Shown here: positions 31,233 to 41,368 of the stretch, piece by piece
Position numbering within the stretch: the first letter of the stretch is position 1
Layout: the number at the start of each line of letters is the position of its first letter
DNA from: Terramyces sp. JEL0728
Lineage: Eukaryota > Chytridiomycota > Chytridiomycetes > Rhizophydiales > Terramycetaceae
Assembly (NCBI GenBank): GCA_027603945.1
Contig: JADIIU010000056.1
Coordinates: 18,146 to 82,145 of the forward strand
DNA length: 64,000 nt
Direction of reading: 5' to 3'
Program-made: the position numbers and the translations under genes
The notes under the pieces: model-generated
Databases searched by the model: none
What the model saw: only the letters and a program-made list of their open reading frames with translations
Told to the model about the DNA's origin: nothing

Positions 31233-31880
31233 GTTAATCAAGATTGATTTGCGGGTATAATTTTGGGAAAAGGAAAACCGAAGCAAAAAAGGGAAGCAGT
31301 CGAGCTAATCTTGCCAGAGTATATCCCATCTTGCGAGATAAACAATCAAGGAAAATGCGTACTTTTAATAATACCTTTCAACAATTACTGAATGTTGGAA
31401 ATTTCTCCATTGCCAGTTGGAACATAGTCCACGCTGCTAGCCTACCTCCTTATTGTGATATGTAACTGCTCGCGGTCAATTGCTAGGCACACAATCACAG
31501 ATTAAGTGATTTTAGTCACGATTGCAGAAAAGGTGCTATTTATACTCGCATTAGCTTTATGCTCCTGTCCTTTATTGTCCATCCGAGAATTCCCCCAAAA
31601 GAACCTTGTCTTGAATTGGGCTGAGAACCGCAATCAACAAAATTACTCATCATGACTCATCCACAAACGACTAATACAATACTTCATCAGCAATAAGCCC
31701 ATTATAAAGCACATTTGGAAAATGTTTAATATTTCTCTATTTGGATCTCTGATTTTTACTTGGAAACTATAGCAACACGCATACCAACATGAGGAAAGGT
31801 CCAAGATACAGCCAACTTGCATAAAAAAGAAATAGAAAGCAACTAGAGAACCAAGATACACAAATCAGTTGCAAAAATCG
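31233..31880. other. Spacer, no gene seen
   Basis: About 650 nt between micro-protein genes; open frames at 31244-31465 and 31643-31861 have no support. Confidence 0.4.
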
Positions 31881-32129
31881 TTAGGTATTTATTAATCGTG
31901 TTGCTAGCAGCACGTCCAGGGACACCAGGTTATCTGAACCATAGTCGATAGCTTTTGGTATCTTTGTGCTTTCGCAGTATTTAATTGGAAGCTGTTCGAG
32001 TTCCATCTTCATCAAATCGCTGACACTAAAGTTCTCCAGTCCAAGCGACACTTTAACCAACGCTAGCTGCAGCCGTATCTGTAATTTACGTGCCAGTAGT
32101 TTATGATTAGTCTTCTTTTGTGTTTTCAT
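31881..32129 (-). CDS. Orphan micro-protein, DVLEATRL family (divergent)
   Basis: 82 residues from ATG 32129 with a lysine-rich start (MKTQKKTNHK). Core RLQLALVKVSLGLENFSVSD then LMKME; tail VSLDVLLATRLINT, closest to the hidden gene at 8431 (DVLLAT). The linker is the longest in the family apart from 28081. Confidence 0.58.
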   Translation of the reverse strand: MKTQKKTNHKLLARKLQIRLQLALVKVSLGLENFSVSDLMKMELEQLPIKYCESTKIPKAIDYGSDNLVSLDVLLATRLINT

Positions 32130-32724
32130 ATAAAAATATTAAAATCTTCATTGGGTTTATATATCAGCCACCTATCCAAATTTGTTTTTGACCACACTTG
32201 TAGGTGCGTTCCACAGAATGAAAATACTTCAACTTCCAACTAAAGAGATCTTTGACCTGGCGAATCATTTTCTCGTTACCCGGGGCATCCTTTCCGCCCA
32301 ATCTTTTACTAAAACTTTTATATTTTCTCGCTTTGATTTCGAAGGGTGATTTACGAGTCAGCGGAAAATAAAACCCGATAGTTGAAAACGATTGAAAGAC
32401 CCAGCGCTAGAACCCCCTGAAAAAAAAACTCGAACAATACCCGCTGCATGATTATATTTAGTGTTTGTTATACTAAATAGTAACACAAAACGTTCACTTG
32501 CAATAATCATATGGATACATGGACCAACAGTGCTTGGCGGGGCTATCGATAACATAAATTTGGCATGTTCTGGGATCGAGCAGAAGGGGCGTAATCAATA
32601 GCAGTCATTCACTAAACGGCGATCATATAACCGCTATTTCCTTGATTCATGGTTTCTGTTGGATAAATTCTTGTTATGGATGTCATTAATACGTACCGCC
32701 ATTTACGGTAACTAAACCGCTCAA
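32130..32724. other. Spacer, no gene seen
   Basis: About 600 nt upstream of two divergent small genes; nothing recognised. Confidence 0.4.
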
Positions 32725-32949
32725 GTGCTGATAAAAACGTTTTCGTTGATAACAATCAAAAGATTTCGGCTAGACTTCCTGATTAATACAAATACCCAAT
32801 TGGACAGGGTAGATCAAAACAGAACTTGGCAATTACTAAGTGCTGCTGATCTAGCCAGCCTTGGATTATTGCTGGCTATTAAGGCAGTAGAATGGTCAGA
32901 GTCCGAACTTGTGGAAAACGTTCCTAAAGATTGGAAATACACTAATTAA
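32725..32949 (+). CDS. Small protein, possibly a remote micro-protein family member
   Basis: 74-codon ORF. The C-terminal half SAADLASLGLLLAIKAVEWS followed by ESELVENVPKDW has the hydrophobic/acidic rhythm of the micro-protein core but no DVLEATRL tail. The N-terminal 30 residues may be untranslated; a later start is possible. Confidence 0.3.
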   Translation: MLIKTFSLITIKRFRLDFLINTNTQLDRVDQNRTWQLLSAADLASLGLLLAIKAVEWSESELVENVPKDWKYTN

Positions 32950-33953
32950 TTATCTAGTGATGTTGAACATAATTATATGATTTCGTTAATGAATAGAGGG
33001 AGAATTGCTCAAGCATCGCCAGCCTCAATTGAGGGCTGCTTGGCTTTATTGTGTTAGTTACAATAGTGTAAACAGCAGTAGTCCTTTATAACCCTCACTC
33101 GATGTGATTGAATAACATCTCCAGTGTAATTGTAATATGCCAGTCGCTGCTGGAAAATGAATCAGGTAAAAGATCAGCAAGTTTCTCTTGACCCACCTCA
33201 TTTTCTCTTTGATGGATTCGTACTACAGGACACTGAACATTCCCAAGTAAAAATATGTATGCGAAACACACTCACTGGCTCATCCTGCATTTTTGGTTTT
33301 GAAACGGCTAATTAACCATTTGCATTCCATTTTCGGACCTTGTTGCAAACATGTGTTTGTTGAAAGGGAAAACTTCGGAAATGCACAGCGATATTTGCTG
33401 TCTGCTACTGAAAGAGACCGAGAGCGAAGGCTGCGATGTAAGGCTGGAGAGAGAAGGAACAAAGCAGAACTGGTCTGATTGAACCAAAAACACAATTTAG
33501 TATGGATTGTGTCACATTTGACACACATGTCACAAAACACCAAACAAAATTTCAAAGAGTAGCAAGTATAAGATACTAATTCCAAGTAGCATCAAAGGGA
33601 CAAAAAGTGATTTTCATTATAAAATCAAATGGCCCAAGAAATTTCCAGATTGCTAGAGTTGAGCGCTCTCCTTTGTGTCGAGTAGGCCGTAATCAGCACA
33701 CAGCCAAATTGCGGTTGATGATCGAGTGAGTTCATTAAACAAACAAAAAAACATAAACTGGCAGACGCAAAGGAGATATAATCAATTGACGGCTAGGCGG
33801 ATGGAATCAAAGTGAGTTTGGACAAGAAAAACAGCCTTGCCCTTGGTTTTGTGCTTTTTTGTCCTCTGTACCAATTCGTTCTACAATCTAAAAAGGCAGG
33901 CGACAGGGGTATCACCCACTTACACAACGACCATTTTGTGTGCTGGGCTGAAG
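32950..33953. other. 1-kb spacer upstream of zinc-finger paralogue 3
   Basis: No gene recognised; the open frames at 33280-33585 mirror each other on the two strands. Likely promoter and regulatory DNA of the zinc-finger gene. Confidence 0.4.
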
Positions 33954-33961
33954 TATAAATA
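33954..33961 (+). promoter_or_regulatory. TATA box of zinc-finger paralogue 3
   Basis: TATAAATA, 33 nt before ATG 33987. The same motif and spacing recur before 35038 and 43518. Confidence 0.6.
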
Positions 33962-33986
33962 GAAAGACAAAATCTCCCTTCACAAA

Positions 33987-34658
33987 ATGGAAACGCTCGA
34001 ACAGTACAAGGCAAAGTACCTGATGGTGCTCGAAGAACAGTTACATCTGCACAGACAACTAAAGAACCAAGAGATGGAAATAGCCCACCTAAGGAATCTA
34101 GTATACCAAAAAGACAAGGACATTGAACAGCTGCTGCCAAAAACAAGACCCATTCCCCGATTCCCAACCCCAGCAAAAGAAATCTCTGATACCGAAAGCG
34201 ATAAATTTATTGGCTATACTCACGAATCTGATAAAGAACGAAAGCGCAAGCCGTCTCTAAACGCAAACAAGCCAAAATTCGATGCTCTTGCCGATGGCAC
34301 CAGCATACCTAGACAATGCGGCGACTGCCATGCAACTCATACTAGTGGACACTGGTGTCTCGACCAACACGTAAAGAACGGCCATATCTGCCAAAAATGC
34401 TACCGTCGTAGAAAAAAGATGATTGTATCTGGTATAGAATTCATCCCTACCCACGAATGCTCAAACTGCACCTCCAAGACATCTCCAATGTGGTTCAAAC
34501 ATCCCAATCAAGGCGGCAAGTATCTCTGCAGCGGCTGCAAAGACCAAATCAAAATCACTTGTAATATATTGTCGCCTAAAGAACCGCAGTCGCCTGTGTC
34601 TACTTGTTCGCATGAATCTACGCATCGCGGGTCCAGAATCAGTGATTTGCTTTCGTAA
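33987..34658 (+). CDS. Coiled-coil protein with two GATA-like zinc fingers (paralogue 3)
   Basis: 223 residues. N-terminal coiled coil METLEQYKAKYLMVLEEQ is nearly the same as in paralogue 2; DALADGTSIPRQCGDC leads into finger 1 (THTSGHWC...GHICQKCYRRRKK) and finger 2 (CSNCTSKTSPMWFKHPN...YLCSGC). The tail has PQSPVST and ends SRISDLLS. Intronless. Candidate dimeric DNA-binding regulator; DNA target unknown. Confidence 0.78.
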   Translation: METLEQYKAKYLMVLEEQLHLHRQLKNQEMEIAHLRNLVYQKDKDIEQLLPKTRPIPRFPTPAKEISDTESDKFIGYTHESDKERKRKPSLNANKPKFDALADGTSIPRQCGDCHATHTSGHWCLDQHVKNGHICQKCYRRRKKMIVSGIEFIPTHECSNCTSKTSPMWFKHPNQGGKYLCSGCKDQIKITCNILSPKEPQSPVSTCSHESTHRGSRISDLLS

Positions 34659-35000
34659 TTTATAATAAACTTTGTTTTTAGTCTTGGAGACAGCGTTGCA
34701 CACTCTTTGGACATGCCATTGAAAAGTTGGCGCTTCCTTTGTAATTGCTGGAATCTCCAATTACACCCCAAACAAGCTCCTGTTAAGTTGGCTGTCCTTT
34801 TAAGTTGGACGTTTATGCTGCTGGACTTTAGCACTGGTCAAGTAGAGAGTTCCTACTTTGGAGTGCTACCATGCACCTTTCATTCACTACAAATGACTCG
34901 AGGGTCTTCATCGCCGCTGATTTTTGACTCATCTTGTGCCCCGGCCACCACGTATTGTCGGTATAAAATCGGAGCTTTTTCCGAGGAAATGAACTGGCGA
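34659..35000. other. Spacer between zinc-finger paralogues 3 and 4
   Basis: About 340 nt; open frames present but unsupported. Contains the promoter of paralogue 4. Confidence 0.4.
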
Positions 35001-35008
35001 TATATAAA
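35001..35008 (+). promoter_or_regulatory. TATA box of zinc-finger paralogue 4
   Basis: TATATAAA, 37 nt before ATG 35038. Confidence 0.55.
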
Positions 35009-35037
35009 CTGCAAAAACAAAAGCGGTTAAACTACAA

Positions 35038-35646
35038 ATGTGCGATTTAAAATACTACCAGTCGCAATACTACACGCTGCTAAAAGACCAGGAAAGTCTT
35101 AGAAAACGACTAGCTGACCAAGAAAACGAGCTGTCGCTTCTTCAACAGCTGGTTTACGAGCAAGACATTCAAATTTCAAATCTACAAAACAAGCAAACCT
35201 TTCCTGTACATGATAAACCACAATCCCCGTTGCAAAATGACAAGTCTCCAATACAGAGGTTTACAGGGTACCTAGCCCTGAAAGAACACCAACAGTCCAG
35301 CTCGGCTTATCAAATGTATGATACTCTTGCTGACGGGACTACTGTCCCTCGCCAGTGCGGCGACTGCTTCTCCACAAGAACATCCGGCAGATGGTGTCTA
35401 GACTCATTCGTAAAGAAAGGACACATTTGCCAAAAATGCTACAGACGCAGACGTAAATGCGCTTCGGCTGGTAAAAGATTCATCCCAGCGCACACTTGCA
35501 CCCACTGCAAAACAACTCATTCCGAAATTTGGGCAAAACATCCAAACCAAGTGGGTCTGTACTTGTGCAAACAGTGTAAAGATAAACTGCGGATAACTTG
35601 TAATATCATGCCTGCAGAGCCACAGTCGCCAGTTTCAACAACTTAA
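35038..35646 (+). CDS. Coiled-coil protein with two GATA-like zinc fingers (paralogue 4)
   Basis: 202 residues. Coiled coil (residues about 5-60), DTLADGTTVPRQCGDC, finger 1 (STRTSGRWC...GHICQKCYRRRRK), finger 2 (CTHCKTTHSEIWAKHPN...YLCKQC) and PQSPVSTT at the end, lacking the ISDLL tail of the others. Tandem with paralogue 3, so probably a local duplication. Intronless. Confidence 0.77.
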   Translation: MCDLKYYQSQYYTLLKDQESLRKRLADQENELSLLQQLVYEQDIQISNLQNKQTFPVHDKPQSPLQNDKSPIQRFTGYLALKEHQQSSSAYQMYDTLADGTTVPRQCGDCFSTRTSGRWCLDSFVKKGHICQKCYRRRRKCASAGKRFIPAHTCTHCKTTHSEIWAKHPNQVGLYLCKQCKDKLRITCNIMPAEPQSPVSTT

Positions 35647-35652
35647 TATATT

Positions 35653-38434
35653 TTATTTGCCTTTTGCATAAATAACTTTGCGGAACCGTACTAGATCACT
35701 TGGGCAGTCTTTCTTTAGCCTCAAGCTGCAGCTGATTGCATCACGGAGGACCATTTTTACACTTTGAACAACGTTTTGTCCGCAGGAAACCAGTTGCACT
35801 GCTTTATCCGTGTCTTTTGGCGACGACGCTTTAACTGCAGCAATAACTTTAAGTGTTTGCGCCAAAGTTACTAATCGCGCCAATGTATTTTGTATTTGGT
35901 TGCATAATCTCTTGTCTGCACACCAAGTAATAAGAACTTTGACAGTCTCTTCTAGTTTATCAGTTTCGCGCATGATATCTTGTGCAGTTTGGATAAACGA
36001 TCTCTTGGCTTGTGGATCATTGTGGCGAGAAAGCTTATTGTGGTACTCGGAAAGGTCTAGAAACTTTTGTGCGATTTTGTTGACAATCAACACAATGTCA
36101 TTTTCTTGCTGTGCCCAATGAGAAGCCTCGACCACAAGCTCTTGGCCAGCAGCCTAATATTAAATAATAGCACCTTGATTGGATCTTGCTGCGCTTCAGT
36201 TTCACTGAGGACTTTTGGAGCTTCTTCTTGTACAATAACCAATTCTTTAATCGCAGAGGTCAACGATCGTAACTGATCATCCTGCTGCTTTTCTGCTTCT
36301 TTTACCAATTGTGCTTTTTGGTCATCAGTCAGTTGGTTAGGATCAGACGCAGGAATTGGTTCTGGTTCAACTGGTGTCGGTTTCTCTTTTTCATACAATA
36401 CCACTGCTGGTAGCTGTAAAGCATCTTTAGAAATGTTATTGTATTCCCGGACCACGTTTCCAACTGTGGACAATCCAGCAACGATAGATTTGACAATCTT
36501 GTTTAATTCTTCCTTTTCATTTTCAGATGAAGTATCCAAGTGCTGGAACAAATCATTTGCTCTAGAAATCAATTGTGGCAAGGCTGAATTAACAATAAAT
36601 ACCTCCTTTGATGAATGCAATTTCGGTAGTTAGGGCTTGTTTGTAATTTGGATCTTCGGTATTCTCCATTTCCTGTTCAGTGATTCTTAATAGTTGCATA
36701 GCTGAAAGACCAGTCAAATTCATTTCCTTTGAAGCGTTTGGCAAGTCGTTCTTTGCAATAGCATCCAGCAGGGACTTTGAATGGTGAGAAAAGGCAATGT
36801 CTACGGTCAAGTATTCGTTTACGGCCAGATTCAATAAGCTGTGGAGCAGCAAATACCCCTTCTTGAGAAACAAGTGTTTTTGTAAGGTCTTTGACAGCAT
36901 CTGCATACGAATTGATGGTCTTTGTAGCATAATCCTTGGCTAACTCGTTCTCTGGATGATTTTTATACAGATTAGTGGCAGCAATAACAGCGGGCAATGC
37001 TTTTTGACATTTTTCAAACTGCGCATTGGCAACAGGCAGGGTTTGATTGGTAGGATCAACGGATTTCAATGCTGCAGTGACCAACTCGCCCAATTTCTTT
37101 GCTTCATCATGAAAAACAAGTGATTTCTCCCCAAGTAATTCTGGGTTGGTGCATCTGACTTGCTCTTGCATTTGTCCTACTACGGTAGACAAATTGGCAG
37201 GATCGGATAAGTTGCCAAGAGTAGTAATAAGTTCTGAAATCACTCCACTGGTGGCATTAGCTTGGAGAATATCTCCGCTCTTATCAAGAGCATTAATCAA
37301 ATGTGCTGAATCGTGATCTAGCTGGTTTTCGTTGAACATTACATGTTGATCCTCCAATAAGGTTTTGAATAATTCGATATTCGTTCCAGTGGCACTATTG
37401 ACTTCTTTTGCTTTGTTATGAACATCGTCCTTTCCAACTCTTTCAAGTATACCTTGATTAGAAAAATATACCGTCGATACTTTGATTTCTCTTTAATACT
37501 TCTCCAATGAATTCCTTGCACAATTGATCGGTATCAGCACTGGATTTCTTCCATTGCTCACTTAATGGTTCCGCTAACAGTCTTGCTTTGACTTTTGCAT
37601 ATCTGAATTAACAGCAATTACTTGTTATCGTCTTCTTCATTTTGCTGCTTCTTGGAATATTCATCATAGTCCTTGCAAGTGACAATCTCATCAATCTTGA
37701 TTGTATTATTTTCAATATTCTGTCGTGAAATTGTCAAAATTTCTTTGGCGTTGCGCGCATTTGGTAACGACAAAAACAATTTACAAGCCTGAATATAAGG
37801 CCCGCTTTCATTTTTTATATTTTCAATCGCGTCTTTTAAATCCAGCGCCAGTTGGTCTGAAACGATATCTCCGACACGCTTTGAACATAGCTGACAGGTT
37901 GCAAAAATTGACTGAGTAATACGCTTTACCGTATGGATATACTGCGATTGGTTGTTTAAATCCCCATTGAAATTCTCCAGTCCCAAGAGCAGATTTCGCA
38001 ACAGCGAAGTTTGTTGCAATATTTTCAATCTACATTAGAAAAAAATACATTTCAGAATCGTCAAATACATCCAAAATCCTAGTAGTGCCTTCCAGGATCC
38101 CTTTTACTGATTCTAATAGATCCTGTCTCCCCTTTGATGAAAATGGATCCCGTGCCAATAAACTTGTAGAAGAAACCAATAGATTTGAAGCATCGGACAC
38201 TTGTTGACAAGCCAAAGGCATCAATTCCTTTAGCGTCAAATCAGCAGTCGGCTGATTCGTAATCTTCTTGGCAACAACTATTAAATTCTGTATTTGCGAC
38301 TCTACTGCTTTTGACAACTGCGACAGGTCTGGAGTGGGGGTTGAATTTATATCCGAATCGGAAATGATTATTATTAGAGCTGAGACTGCGTCTGCTAGTG
38401 GCGAGAGTACTTGTTTTGAAGTTTTCGTGTGCAT
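35653..38434 (-). CDS. VCL: Vinculin
   Basis: Spliced product 887 residues. The N-terminus HTKTSKQVLSPLADAVSALI and LARDPFSSKGRQDLLESVKGIL matches vinculin FHTRTIESILEPVAQQI and LQSDPYS...GILSGT. The middle has LRITEQEMENTEDPNYKQ (vinculin REVENSEDPKFRE), then a Pro/Glu linker and the five-helix tail: AAGQELVVEASHW, AQDIMRETDKLEETVKVL, CADKRLCNQI, KVIAAVKAS and QNVVQSVKMVLRDAI. Vinculin links actin to membrane or adhesion partners. Introns (all 19-22 nt): 38030..38048, 37603..37621, 37453..37471, 36801..36822, 36584..36602 and 36154..36173. Known from animals, amoebae and some early-branching fungi. Alpha-catenin is the alternative but fits less well at the N-terminus. Confidence 0.9.
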
Positions 38435-38612
38435 TCTGATTACGCGAAATTTTTGAGTTCATATTTAGCTTTGACCATTCTTTGGTCATAATATTCCATG
38501 CAATAAAGTGCGCTCTTGGTATAGAAATTAGCTGGCACAAGACGAATGTTCCGCGAAAGCACCACAGCAGTTTGAAAATACACTTTTGGAGGATTTGCAA
38601 TAGAGATGCACT

Positions 38613-39941
38613 TTATTTAATATTTTTCTTCAAATCTTTAAAGAACTTTGCAAACGTTCCATCATTCTTTTCCTCTTTAGTTTCTGCTGGTTTTGCTTTC
38701 TCTGCTTTCTGTGGTTTCTCTTCACTCTTTGCTCTTTCTGGTTTCTTTTCCGCAAACGCTTCCAAGAGCAAATCTTTCTGTTTGGAGGTAAGAGAGGTTG
38801 GAAGCTTGACTTTAAGAGTAACGATTTGGTCGCCTTTTCCTCTTTGATTGACATTAACAATTCCCCTCTGTCTTAATACCTTGCGATCTCCAGGTTGGCT
38901 ACCTTGTGGAATGTTCAATTCAACATCACCATCAACTGTTGGGATATGTATTTTCCCACCTAATATTGCTGTAGTTAATGGCAAGTCCACATCCAATAAA
39001 ATATTCGCTCCATCTCTCTTGAACTGTGGATGTCTAGATACATTGATTTGAATTAAAAGATCACCAGGTCTTCCGTTTCCTTCTACTGGTTCATCCCCTT
39101 GCCCTTGTAATCTTACCCTCATGCCATCATCAATACCTACAATTAAATAAAAAGTACCAGCAGGAATATTAACAGTGATATCTTTGCGTTCTCTTATTTT
39201 ACCTTGCCCTTGGCAGGTGGTACATTCATTTCCTTTCATTAATAAAAAGTTACCGCGTGCAATCGTCTTTCCTTTACCACCACAAGCAGGGCAGCTAGTA
39301 GCCATCTGGAAACCGCCTCTATTAAAGATAACCTGTCCAGCACCACCACATTGACCACAAACAGTGGGCTTCTTGCCTTGCTTGGCACCATCCCCACCAC
39401 AAGGGCTGCAAGTCACAATCTTCTGATATGATAATTCCTTTTTTGCACCATGACAAGCTTCCATAAATGTGATGTTCATTCTCTGCATTATATCTTCACC
39501 GATATTATCCATTTGACCGCCAAATCCTCTAAAGCTTGAGAATATATCATGGAATGGATTACCACCACCGCCAAATCCAAATGGGTTTCCTTGGAATGGA
39601 TTGCCTCCGCCTTGGAAAGGATTTTGCGAATCCTGGTGTCCAAATTGGTCATAATCCTGCCTCTTTTGTTCATCAGAAAGTAATTCGTAAGCGGACTGAA
39701 TTTCAATGAATTTTTCTTTTGCTTTAGGGTCTTTGTTTGTGTCCGGATGATATTCCTTTGCAAGCTACGTCAATAACAATTGTACCTGATAGTATTTCTT
39801 TTTTATTTCGTTTGCCGACGCTTGCTTCCCTACACCAAGCACTTGGTAAGGATCCTTTTTAAAATAATTAATTGCGGATGAATGGAATGAATTTGCTGTA
39901 ATTTTTTGTAGCAACGGTTTCCTTAGTAGCCTTGGAATCAT
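38613..39941 (-). CDS. MDJ1: Mitochondrial DnaJ (Hsp40, type I)
   Basis: Spliced 428 residues. An Arg/Leu-rich presequence ([20 protein letters not shown]) suggests mitochondrial import; then J domain with HPD (YHPDTNKD), a Gly/Phe/Asn region, four CxxCxGxG zinc repeats ([32 protein letters not shown]) and the C-terminal substrate-binding part. Co-chaperone of mitochondrial Hsp70. Introns 39765..39785 (21 nt) and 39137..39157 (21 nt); the second has no stop and inserts false residues into IPAGIDDGM when left in. Start ATG 39941 chosen because the 40037 ATG would overlap the divergent MTU1 gene. Lys/Glu/Ala-rich tail. Stop overlaps AATAAA. Confidence 0.9.
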
Positions 39942-39992
39942 AAATAATTTCAAAATTTTTTTTCCTGCAGAGTTCGAGAAAAAATAGAGCAC

Positions 39993-41124
39993 ATGAGATG
40001 TAAAGGAGATTTCAGTTATATTAATAGATATTTCCATTCACACACGGACAGGGGTTTAAGGAAACCAAAAGTTATTGTCGGGCTATCAGGTGGAGTAGAT
40101 TCCACAGTCTCTGCTTTACTCTTGAAAAATATGGTAAAAACTACAACTTACATAGGGATATAATGTTCATGGAGTATACATGAAGAACTGGGATCATAAA
40201 TACGAAACCGGCAACTGCCAAGATGAATTCCCAGAGATACAAAAAATAGCAAACCAAATAGGAATACCAATTGCCCAGTTTGATTTCACTAAAGAGTATT
40301 GGAATTACGTCTTTGATCCGTTTCTCCAAGAATTGATGAACAAGAATACGCCTAATCCGGATATATCTTGCAACCAGCATATTAAATTCGGCTTATTTTA
40401 TGAGCGGGCTGTCAAAGAGCTAAATGCAGATTATATTGCCTTTGGACACTACGCCAGAACAAAACTGATTGGTGGCAGGACTCATTTGATGAAAGCAGTT
40501 GATGGAAACAAGGACCAAACATACTACTTGACTCACATTAAATCATCTGTGCTGGAAAAAACACTATTTCCAGTTGGCGGGTTGATTAAGCCGCAAGTCA
40601 AGCAAATAGCTAAAGACAACGGGCTTGAAGATGTCGCGTTTAAAAAGGAAAGCATGGGAATATGCTTTATAGGCCAGAGAAATTTCAACAAATTCATTTT
40701 GGATTACATCCCCTCCAATCCCGGTAAATTCGTTACAAAAGATGGCCAAGTACTTGGTTCGTGCAAGGATTTGTCAATGTACACTGTTGGCCAAGGTGCA
40801 CGCATACCTGGATCAAAGAAATGGTTTGTAGCTAAAAAGAATATTGAAAAGAATGAGCTTATTGTAGTGGAACGAAACGATGACCTTTTGAAAACATCTA
40901 AAATACGGTGTAGTATGTGGTGGATCAATGATTGCGTGCAAGGTGACTACCATATCAAGTATAGGTATCGTATGGATCCCGTCAAAGCGCGTGTATCTGC
41001 CTTCGATGGCTATATGGAAATTGTATTTGATGAGCCTCAAGAAGGGCTAGCAGTTGGCCAGAGCGTAGGTATTTATGATGACTGTATTTGTTACGGCGGC
41101 GGAATCATTCGGCAAGTGTATTAA
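39993..41124 (+). CDS. MTU1: tRNA 2-thiouridylase (MnmA/TRMU family)
   Basis: Spliced 369 residues. PP-loop ATPase motif SGGVDST, VYMKNWD, catalytic Cys in NPDISCNQHIKFG, second Cys in SMGICFIGQR, and the C-terminal barrel domain. MTU1 (yeast Slm3) makes 2-thiouridine at the wobble base of mitochondrial tRNAs. A 22-nt intron (40134..40155) restores LLKNM/GYNVHGVYM. ATG 39993 gives a basic N-terminus (MRCKGDFSYINRYFHSH) compatible with a presequence. Only 51 nt separate its start from that of MDJ1, so the two mitochondrial genes share a bidirectional promoter. Confidence 0.93.
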
Positions 41125-41368
41125 GTTTTTTGGCAACTTTCTCATTTTGTGCAACAATCAAATTTGATTGACCGTAAATCAAAGAAACTCTGCACTGCAT
41201 TCCAAGATAAATAGAATAAACACTTGTGAACAGCTATATGGGTGATTGATGAATAGGAGTGAGTGTGTTTGTCAATGTCTAGTCATCCCAAGGCGAGTAT
41301 CTATGAAAAACACTGACTTGAAATCAGATCCCTTTAAACGGCGACCTTGCTTCGAGTTTCCAAAAAAT

